Below, piece by piece: positions 55,880 through 64,000 of a stretch of DNA of 64,000 bases. Within the stretch, counting starts at the first letter, position 1; each line of letters starts with the position of its first letter. A program made the translations under genes and the position numbers. This stretch comes from Hemileia vastatrix (lineage: Eukaryota > Basidiomycota > Pucciniomycetes > Pucciniales > Zaghouaniaceae). The notes below the pieces were generated by a model. The model ran no database searches and was not told the DNA's origin. It saw only the letters and a program-made list of their open reading frames with translations. Location: assembly GCA_030280995.1 (NCBI GenBank), contig JASXTE010000005.1:28874501-28938500 (forward strand), given 5' to 3'.

Positions 55880-56958
55880 TGGTAAGGAAAACTCTTACAG
55901 TCGCCTTGCTGTAAGCAGAATCCGGAGGAGATATGTGGATTTAGCTGAAAACCCCGTCCTTCCAATAAAAAATAACAAAATGGGAATTATAAATCACTAA
56001 GCTAACCAGTCTACTTGGATCTGATTGTTAAAAATAATGAAACTATGATATGTTTAACGCCTTTTGAGATTTAAAGAAAGTGGCTGTTGAGAAATAAATA
56101 CTGAATACATCAATTAAGGTGTACCAGTGAAAGATCTGAAAAGATTGACTTTTATGTTTTTATAATAATTTAAATTTTTATGAGACAGCAATAATCAAGT
56201 CCCAGTGGTGAAGACCTTTCTAAAGATACCCTATATGAATTGTGATTTAAATTTTTGAGTAGTATTTCTAAAATGTTATACATAAAATATAAAGTCATAA
56301 GGGTATTACAATTTTATTTAATTTGTTGAGTAATAAAAAATGAGACCGTAATGGTTAAAGATTAAGCTGTATGATGTATCCTTCTCCCCAATTTCGCGTC
56401 TGAGAGGCTCTTAAGTATACCTTTTCACGTGCCTAATTTTTTCCTCCAGAGATCACCCAGAGTGTATCCTGAGCCCTTATGGAGCTCGTACAAAGTCCGT
56501 ACAAAGTCCGTCTGGACTCAATTAGAACCTTAAAACTATAATAAAAAATCTAGAAAAATTACACATGATAGAGCCACTTCCCCTCTACATTTCCAACTAA
56601 TTTTTGTAGTCTGCACAGCTCTAATAACCCTGTGAAAATTTATCAAAGTTAAGTAATTTCTAAAAACATAAATATTTCTATAAATTGTTAAAATTCATTT
56701 AAAAATATAAGAAAAATAGTAAAAATTCTGGGAAAATTTCCAAAGGTTCTTGAGTGACTAGACTTGATACTTATAAACTTTTTCAGACCGTAAAATAAAT
56801 TTTTTATGCGTAGGCATTTGCTTTTGACCAAATTTTTCATATTTAAAACTCAAATAAATTAAGTAAACCCTTTTATAAAAAATAATAGAGCCAATCTTTC
56901 ACACCATAATAACTCCATTTACGTATTTAGGTGCCATACTAAACTTTAGGCTACCACA
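55880..56958 (-). repeat. B2 5' LTR
   Basis: On the plus strand it starts TGGTAAGG next to the primer site and is placed to end at CTACCACA, giving a minus-strand start TGTGGT as in B1 and a similar length (1079 against 1089-1093 bp). The far end is inferred since no second copy is present. No ORF. Noncoding throughout, with two ACAAAGTCCGT repeats near 56490. Confidence 0.6.
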
Positions 56959-57240
56959 CTGGTGGTTACCTTGAGGGAGGAGAATGAAGTAACCCTTGAT
57001 CAGGTATGGTCAAAGATGCCTCGCCCGGTTTGACAAATGAAATTTATTGAGGACTTAAGTGGCAAAATTTATAAGATTGTCAATGCCGCCTCCTTCGACG
57101 TGGCCGAGGAGCTATTGAAACTTGGAGAATTGATTCCAGTAGGAGAGGGGGAGAATTTTGAGAAATGTAGGAAGGAAATAAGGGAAATTTTGGAGAAGTT
57201 GAAGGGATTGGTTCAGGAGAAAATAAAGGAGAGAATTTAA
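56957..57240 (+). pseudogene. Unidentified small helical ORF
   Basis: Reading from 56957 in one frame gives LVVTLREENEVTLDQV and MPRPV, one stop near 57032, then ATG 57037 and 67 codons: FIEDLSGKIYKIVNAASFD, VAEELLKLGELIPVGEG, CRKEIREILEKLKGLVQEK. It is rich in Lys, Glu and Leu and mostly helical. I do not recognise the family. Its codons are less AT-biased than the surroundings, which argues that it was once a gene. It sits between the B2 LTR and the purine tract upstream of D. Confidence 0.45.
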
Positions 57241-58128
57241 AATGGGAGGAAAAAAGAAACAAAAGAAAGTAGAAATAATTTGTATTTAGTTATTTTTATT
57301 TTGTTGTTCTATTTTTTTATAAGATTTTGAGAGAAAAAAAAGAAAAGACAGAAAAAAGATTTAAATAACAGTTTGTTTTAAAATTTTGAAAGAAGAAGTT
57401 TAAATGAGAGAGGAAAAGAAAGAATATTTGATTGAAGGAGTTTTAGATTAAAGTTCGAAAAGAAAAGAATTAAGTAAGAAGAAAGAAAGAAGAAAGAAAT
57501 AAATGATTTAAATAATTTTGTTGTAAATAAAATTTAATGAAAAAAAACAATTTGTATTTTATGAAAGTTTGTTAGATTTGAGGATGTTAGTTATTTGAAA
57601 AAAGAAAAGAAAGAAAAAAAGAGAAGAAATAAATTTTTAAAAAAATTTTGAAAGAAAAGAAGTAATTTGCTTGAAGGATTTAAAAGAGAGATTTAGAGGT
57701 TGAAGTGAGGTTTGAGAAGATGGTTGTTTTGCATTCTTAAAGAATTTTGATAGTTCGAGGAAAAGAAAATTTTAAAGAAAGAATGTATATAGAAAATTGA
57801 GAAAGAAAAAAGAAAAAAAAGTAAAATTTTTTAAAGAAAAAGATTTTAATTTTATTTGTTTTATTTTATTTTATTTTAATTTATTTTACTTTTATTTTAT
57901 TTTATTTTATTCATTTTAATTTAATTTAATTTTTTATTTATTTATTTTAATTTGAATTTTATTTCATTTTATTTTATTTTAATATAATTTTATTTATTTT
58001 AAAGAAGGTTGAAAAATTTTGAAAAGAAAAAGAATAAAGAAGAAAACAAAATTAAGGAATTTTTTAGAGGTAAAGATATTTAGATTTTAAAAGAAAGAAA
58101 AAAAAACAGAGAAAAGTAAAAGAGAGTT
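57241..58128. repeat. Long purine-rich tract with (TTTTA)n microsatellite
   Basis: 57241-57840 and 58005-58130 are strongly A/G-rich on the plus strand with GAAAGAAG-type repeats; 57850-58000 is a run of TTTTA/TTTAA units. No gene. The 3' LTR of chromovirus D would be expected here but is not seen. Confidence 0.8.
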
Positions 58129-59403
58129 TTAAGGTTTTGGTTTTAAAGGGTATTTAAGATGAAAAGATTTTAGGAGTTCAGGGGCGTTAGAAACATTGAT
58201 GGCTGGTTCCCAGGATGTTTTGTCTGAGTCATTGAGGAAGCCTTCCCATTCCACAAGGTATTGAAGTTTCCCCTTGCGCATTCTTGAATCAAGGATACGG
58301 CTTACTTCCCACTCTAGATGGTCTTCTACTTTGACAGGTTCTGGAGGAGGTTGGTTCTTGCCCGGGTATGTTTCTCGAGCCAGTTCCAGGAGAGATACGT
58401 GAAAAACAGGGTGAATAGCCTGCCATTTAGGAGGTAGCTTGAGTCGAAATGCAGTTTTAGAGACTTCAGAGTCGATTTTGAATGGTCTCAAGAGTTTTTC
58501 AGCCAGTTTCTTTGATGGTCGAGTCTTTCTAATGTTTCTTGCGTCGAGCCATACTTTGTCACCTGGTTTGAAAGAAGGAGCAGTTTGTCAATGTTTGTCG
58601 GCCTGTTCCTTGTACCTTCAAACCACTAATTCCAAATTTGATTTAAGTTCATCTTGGAGTCATGATATAGTTTGAAGATAAAGTTGCGCAGGATGATTAG
58701 TTCCTACATGAATTGAGTTGAATCGAGGATGTCTTCCATAAACAGTTTTGAAAGGAGATTGTTGTGTTGAAGAATGAGTCAAGTTATTATAAGCAAATTT
58801 GGCCAATGGTAACCATGTGGTCCAATCGTCTTGTTGGTAACTGACATACATTCTAAGGTATTGTTTGAGGATTTGGTTGACCCTTCCTGTTTGCCCATCA
58901 GTTTCAGGATGATAGGCTGTGGAGAGGTTCCTTGTGATATTGAGTTGTCAACACAGTTGAGTCCAGAATGTGGATACAAACAATGAGCCTCTATCTGAAA
59001 TAATATCATCAGGTAAGCCGTTTTTGGAAAATACGTATTCTAGAAACAATTTTGACAAATCTTATGCTGTAGCAGTAGTAGTGGTTTTAATAAAAATAGA
59101 CATTTTTGAAAATATATCTACCATTACTAATATAGCATCAAAATTATTAGAAAGAGGAAGTTGAGAAATAAAATCCATCGATAAAGATTCCCAAGGTTTA
59201 GAGGGAATAGGAAGTGGTTGAAGCAACCCATACATCCGGTGACGGGGAGCCTTATTCCTATTACATTCGCAACAAGCTTTTATATAGGCCTTGATTTCCC
59301 TGGTCATACCTGGCCAAAAGAAATCCCTTGCTATTAACTGGTAGTTTTTATCAACCCCAAAATGACCAGCTAATGGAGAATCATGTCGACTATTGAAATC
59401 CAT
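58129..59403 (-). pseudogene. D integrase with C-terminal chromodomain
   Basis: Zinc region: SPLAGHFGVDKNYQLIARDFFWPG and CCECNRNK. Core: SMDFISQLP and ISDRGSLFVSTFW provide two Asp; the third motif reads [13 protein letters not shown], where Gly replaces the catalytic Glu. Stops fall near 59060, 58947 and 58660. The last frame (58129-58491) has FKIDSEVSKTAFRLKLP, then a chromodomain, VSRILDSRMRKGKLQYLVEW and WEPAINVSNAPELL, which marks chromoviruses and is thought to guide integration to heterochromatin. Confidence 0.9.
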
Positions 59404-59515
59404 AATTTTATTTCATTGTTGTTGGGTATGACTACTCTTCCCTCAAAAAATAATAGACCTGATTCAATACTAAATCTTTTGGCCCCTTGCTTCGAGAGTA
59501 TTTTGTCTTTTAACC

Positions 59516-60121
59516 CTAAACAATATTTGTCCTTTGACTGAGCATCGAGGATGTTGGATAGTGGATTTTGAAACGATTAAATTTCATAGAACTAAGTTGA
59601 TTACTCGTTAACATTGATTCGTTGAAGATTGATTTAACATTTTCTGGGTTCTTGTCAGCAAATGCGTCCCCCCGCTGTAAGTAAACTTCATCCCGATGTG
59701 ACAAGATATCTTGGAAAATGCAGCTCTTACCTGGGCGATAGGAAATAGAAAAAGGAAATTCAGACAGAAATTCAGCCCACCTGGATTGACACCTGGATAA
59801 CACTTTTGAAGAAATAAAGTATTTCAAAGCATTATGGTCTGTTAAAATTTGAAAAGGACTATCTAAGCTGAGAAGAAAAGAGTGCCATTTTTTAAGACAA
59901 TGAATAATAGCTAAAAGCTCTTTGTCATGAATTTCATAATTTAATTCTGCTGCAATGAATTTGCTTGACTCAAAAGCAACAGGACGAAACAACTTTGTTT
60001 CAGGATTTAATTTAGAAATGACCCCTGCAATAGCATAATCGCTCGCATCTGTCTCGACTATTGTTGAAGCAGAAGGATCAAAGTGTTGAAGAATTGGAGC
60101 TGTGGTGAACACCGTCTTCAA
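59516..60121 (-). pseudogene. D RNase H
   Basis: Open for 201 codons: HFDPSASTIVETDASDYAI (first Asp), LNYEIHDKELLAIIHCLKKW (Glu), ILTDHNALKYF (Asp), ISYRPGKSCIFQDILSHRDE. The end continues toward the integrase linker and closes at 59516; upstream it overlaps the RT frame by a shift at 60118. Confidence 0.9.
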
Positions 60122-60960
60122 TGCTTTGAATTCCTTTCGTGCTGTTGAAGTAAAAACAAAAGGAATATCTTTTCTAAGAAGAGAAGTAAGATTGGAAATA
60201 GTTTTAGAGTAATCTTTATAAATCTTCTATAGAAATTTGCAAAACCCAAAAATCCCTGGAGAGATTTGACGGATTTGAGCTCAGGCCATTCCAGGACCTT
60301 TTGGACCTTTTTGTCCTCCATAACTAAACCATCAGTGGAAAACGTAAACCCCAAAAAATTAATAGATTTGAGATGGAATTCACATTTATTGTGCTTGGGG
60401 TGGAGACCATGATCTCAAAGGCAATTTAGAACCTGTTGAACATGATTAATATGTTTATCTAGTGTCTTTGAGAAAATTAAAATATTGTCTAAGTAGTTGA
60501 CAACAAATTGTTTGACAAAATCTTGAAAGATGTCTATAATAAAAGTTTTAAAAGTAGATGGTGCGTTACATAATCCAAAAGGCATGACTAAATATTCAAA
60601 ACTACCAAATTCGTGCGCATTGCAGTTAGTGGTTCATGACCTTCCCCAATGCAAATAAGATTATAAGCGCCTCTAAGATCAATTTTAGAAAAGAAATTAG
60701 CACCATTAAAAAGGGTAAGAAGAAATGAAATAGGAGGAACGGGATATGTATTCTTCTTTGTGACTGTGTTGAGCTTTCTATAGTCAACACACAACCTAAG
60801 GCTACCGTCTTTTTTTTTTACAAAAAGAAAAGGGGAGCCGGTTGGAGATTTACTGGCTCTGATGAAAACTTTGGCTATATTCTCTGCAATGTAGTCTTGA
60901 AGAACTTGAGATTCATCCTTCAGAAAAGAATAGACAGGACCTGCCGGAGGTACTAGACCT
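60118..60960 (-). pseudogene. D reverse transcriptase
   Basis: LCVDYRKLNTVTKKNTYPVP and SKIDLRGAYNLICIGEG lie in 60588-60840; a frameshift near 60600 leads to LVMPFGLCNAPSTFK and a catalytic motif VNYLDNILIFS, in which the second Asp of YLDD is Asn. A stop near 60414 follows, then NFLGFTFSTDGLVME and LQGFLGFANFYRRFI (60118-60354). The active-site change and shifts make it inactive. Confidence 0.9.
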
Positions 60961-61009
60961 TTAACTCTATTTGATGGTCGTAGGGTCGATACGGTGGTAA
61001 ATTATTGGC

Positions 61010-61698
61010 CTTTCAGATTGAAAAAAAATTGAGGAAATCTTGATTGATTTCCAGTAGAGTTGATTTAATGGCTTCAACATTTATTTGGTTGTCCTCATCA
61101 TCTTCAAGAGAATCTGTCAAGGGAAGACCAGAATTGAGAGAGCATAATTTGACTACTTTGAGGAAATTTAAATCCTCTTCAAGTGAAGTGATCGAGCTAG
61201 AAGGGTTAGCCAATTGGTCATTTAGAGAAAGATCAGAAGCTTGCAAATTATCTGGCAGATATTTGTCCTCTAGCAAAACATTTTCAGGCAGATTTTTTAA
61301 TTCCCTATTGACCTGCATTGAAGAATCAGAAATATACTTAGTACATGGGGTGATCAATCCCCATGACCAATCAATTTCAGGATTCCAATGCATTAAAAAT
61401 TCATATCCAAGGATGCTATCATCCATTCTTGGGGCGTCCAAGACTTATAATTTCCACTTGAAGGGGGGAAAATTTGGAAAGTTGAAAACCCATAAAACTT
61501 TCTTACTTACCCAATATTTGGGTTCCTCTGATTTGACCAAATAAATTGGAGTTTGATCAATATCTGTGAATTTCAGCTTTAACTTCTTGGCAAAAGATAA
61601 ACTGACAAAAGAAATTGAAGCTCCAGAGTCTATAAGACAACTGAAGGGGTATCCTCCTTAAAAAGAATCATAGGAGGAGTGCGTTGAACAGGTGCCAT
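61010..61698 (-). pseudogene. D gag-start/protease fusion
   Basis: The gag ATG at 61698 and its first codons (MAPVQRTPP, as in C) join at about 61671 to protease sequence; nearly all of gag is deleted. Protease shows CLIDSGASISFVSLSFAKKL, then after a frame change DDSILGYEFLMHWNPEIDW, typical of chromovirus protease. A linker with acidic residues follows to 61013. Confidence 0.75.
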
Positions 61699-61774
61699 TT
61701 TAAAAAATTTAGAGACACGTTAAAAAGGACGTAGTAGTGCAAAGAATGATAACTACGGAGAATTAAATTTTACT

Positions 61775-62581
61775 TTCACAGGACAACCTAAGCACAAGGT
61801 CAAGGGTGTTCCTGAAAGTGAGATGGAGGGAGTAGTTTAGAAGCTTCTTTGAAGCACAGAGGAAATGTTCAAGGAAGTGATTCAAAGATGACTCAAATTA
61901 AGAGCTACTGCTTTGAGATATTTTCAATAAGAATCCTAATATAATTTAAAGGTAATATTAATATTCTTAGGATCTCACAAAGGGTTGGAAACTCAACAAT
62001 CAAATATTTAACTTTTAGAAATGATTACTGAGAAAAATAAGGAAATGTACAATAATAATGATTTAACTTGGAGCTTTACCACTATTAACTATATATACGT
62101 TTTTTAATTTAATTCTAAAGAAATATCGAACCAAAATCCAACCCCTTTTATATTCATTACTTCTCCTTGCATTGACCTCATACCCATCCATCATTTGGCA
62201 CACCACAGACCTCCAAAATACACCTGTTACACCTGGACCCTCCTCACTAACATATGTTAACCCTTTAATCCTCCACTTACCATCCTGTCCATGCTCACTA
62301 CCCCTGTTAATAACCCACAGATACTTAATAAACCTTTTAGAGGAATATTGCATTAAATATTGTGCTGTGCGTCGCTTATTGAAGAAAAGACTAAACACAC
62401 TATTGAGAGATTGACTAATTTAGATTTAAAGTTTAGATTATCGCGGTTGAATAGTGAGTACACAAAGGAAAGTCACAGTTGCTATGTAGAATTGTTTTCT
62501 GTGCTTCGAGTATGGATTTAGACCTCTATATTATTGATTTAATGAGCTTCGTTTTCCTCAAGTGTCATGTGGTGCGTGACA
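61775..62581 (-). repeat. D 5' LTR (807 bp)
   Basis: Aligns along its length with the C LTR; plus start TTTCACAGG (TG changed to TT) and end GCGTGACA. Minus-strand TATA-like TATAAAAGGGG near 62140-62152. The right flank ATATG would be half of a duplication; no partner was found. Confidence 0.85.
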
Positions 62582-63502
62582 ATATGGAACTAAGAATGAA
62601 CTTATAATGAGCTGATACTGAACTTTAATTTGAACTAATCTCAATCTCTTAACCAAAAATGGATGATTCTGTGCTAGAATAATAGTGAAAGTTTATTGAA
62701 TAATTTATAGAAACAATAACAATACACAGGGGAAAAAAATGAGGACTTGTAGGCGAGTCATTTTTCAGGTTTCCTGGAGTAATCTGTTAAGTAATCTCTT
62801 GATGCTAAATTTTATGTCTATATATAGCTGTATAACTTGTTATCAATATCTGATAATTTATGGGAAATCTCTACAACCAAACATTTTTTCTTGGATGCAG
62901 ATTTTGGAATGAAAAAATCTTTGAAACTCTAAAAAACAGATATCATCAAATTTCAGACAAGTTCAAATAATATTCTGCACTTTCTTCATGAAAAACACAA
63001 ATTATTTCTATCAAAATACCAATAACAGGAAAAAGTGCCATGCTATGATTTATTAGAATAAAAGTCAAATATTATAACCTGTCATAATGTATTTTGCACT
63101 ATTATTATTTTTTCATTAAACAAATGGATTACATATATTAAGGTAGAGATTCTTGTGCACTGAATTTACTATATCTGAGCCATAAAAATGACCATGTCCA
63201 CATCTTTTCTAAAGTTTATTTGGTGTTAAGTAATATTTGAAGTGTTTTCAAATTGCAAACTAGCAAGAATAATCCAAGAGATATTTTATAATTTTGATCA
63301 AGATTAATTTTCTTATTCTAATCAAGACAATTTGCCTTCAGAGAATGTCAAAAGGTTAGAAATTTTTTATTTTTCCTCAGTCAAATGATAGTATCAATTT
63401 TTTGACATCATTATTTCTCCTACTTCAGAAGTTTTTTTTTTTTTTTGTAAGATTAATAATAAAACTGAAAAGTGATTGCACTTTTAATATAGATATAGAT
63501 TA
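62582..63502. other. Remnant of CACTA-like interior, noncoding
   Basis: 62590-62730 aligns with 28035-28160 of the 27961 element (TGAACTTTAATTTGAACT..., TCTTAACCAAA...ATGGATGA, AATAGTGAAAGTTTA). GGACTTGTAGGCGAGTC at 62744-62760 resembles a decayed copy of the family palindrome. The rest is AT-rich with no gene. Confidence 0.55.
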
Positions 63503-64000
63503 GGCGCTGTCATGTGCAGCGAACCGTTGCTGCGACTCTTCGCTGCACATGACCAGCCCTCTCTGGCCACACCCTGGGTCAGATAGACCATAGTACTTTG
63601 ATACTATGGTCCATCTGCCCAAGGGGGCATAGGAGAAGGCTGGTCACGTGCAGCGAAGAGTCGCAGCAACAGTTCGCTGAATCTGACAGCGCCTTGTCCC
63701 TGGCTATGGTCAGATAGACCATAACATTAAGTTATGGTCTATCTGACCAAGCCAAGGCGAGGAAAAAAAAAGGTCACGTACAACAAAGTATCGCTGCAAT
63801 ACTTTGCTGCACGTGAAAAGTAATGGTTTAGGTGGCCAGGTCAAATGGACCATATCATAAAACAGATATGGTTCATTTTACCCAGCCTTTGGTGGTTAGC
63901 TGCTGATCACATGCAGCAAAGTGTCGTAGCAATACTTTGCTGCACATGACTAAGTAGCAGGCACCAATCCTGGCTCAAAAATGAGCCATAAGAAATTGAA
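63503..64000. repeat. Tandem ~132-bp double-hairpin array, truncated by window edge
   Basis: Two hairpin types alternate. Type A: 63509-63553 (arms GTCATGTGCAGCGAA / TTCGCTGCACATGAC, 15 bp perfect), 63641-63687, 63774-63816, 63906-63948. Type B: 63576-63620, 63708-63748 (arms GGTCAGATAGACCATAAC / GTTATGGTCTATCTGACC, 18 bp perfect, loop ATTAA), 63839-63882, and a decayed start at 63972. The A-to-A and B-to-B step is about 132 bp, so the unit is A plus B, at least 3.7 copies. In addition 63503-63558 and 63638-63693 are inverted to each other, GGCGCTGTCA to TGACAGCGCC. It is not coding. Confidence 0.93.

Overview
The window looks like repeat-dense, AT-rich fungal DNA, most likely from a basidiomycete and plausibly a rust fungus (Pucciniales). 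Reasons: Ty1/copia and several Ty3/gypsy LTR retrotransposon lineages including a chromovirus, a decayed fungal TET/JBP-like 2OG-Fe(II) oxygenase, a decayed SNF2 ATPase with short (59-72 bp) introns, CACTA-like DNA elements, and no recognisable housekeeping gene. The organism assignment is inference. Almost every coding region is broken; I see no rRNA, tRNA or CRISPR.

Layout, left to right. 1-~4.2 kb: degenerate copia element (+), 5' end outside the window. 4.2-7.5 kb: AT-rich DNA with a TET/JBP-like pseudogene (about 5.0-6.0 kb). 7.5-24.1 kb: a three-layer nest. A foldback element (arms 7536-8051 plus 22999-23290, and 23291-24083) is split by a CACTA-like element (8052-22998, TSD AAA), which is split by a 13-kb Ty3/gypsy element, called B1 here (8912-21971, minus strand, TSD TTGT). 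B1 has 1.09-kb LTRs, gag, protease, pol and a 4-kb 3' region with two antisense zinc-cluster-like genes and several repeat families. 24.1-26.7 kb: left part of a second CACTA-like element containing a complete 261-bp relative (25752-26012, TSD TTA).

26.7-48.2 kb: two paralogous gypsy-like elements on the plus strand, F1 and F2. The F1 LTR is split by a 4.6-kb CACTA-like element (27961-32585, TSD CTA). F1 then shows gag, protease and the first part of RT and stops at about 36985, where another sequence (H) begins with a GGGG-flanked quasi-palindrome. H carries a SNF2-family ATPase pseudogene and an opposing unknown ORF. F2 starts at 41321, has a 1500-bp solo LTR (42893-44392, TSD GAGTG) at its LTR/leader junction, and stops at 48249 at almost the same RT position as F1.

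48.2-62.6 kb: minus-strand gypsy pieces. E (LTR 48250-49424, pol to 51763), a rearranged element C (51764-53907) joining E to B2, B2 (an almost full-length 613-codon gag, primer site, LTR 55880-56958), an unidentified plus-strand ORF, a purine-rich tract, and chromovirus D (58129-62581). 62.6-64 kb: CACTA-like remnant, then from 63503 a tandem array of ~132-bp units, each made of two different hairpins, running off the right edge. That array is the most unusual structure here; the palindrome-bearing CACTA-like family and the antisense zinc-cluster genes inside B1 come next.

All calls are by eye: no search or folding program was run, and percent identities are not given.
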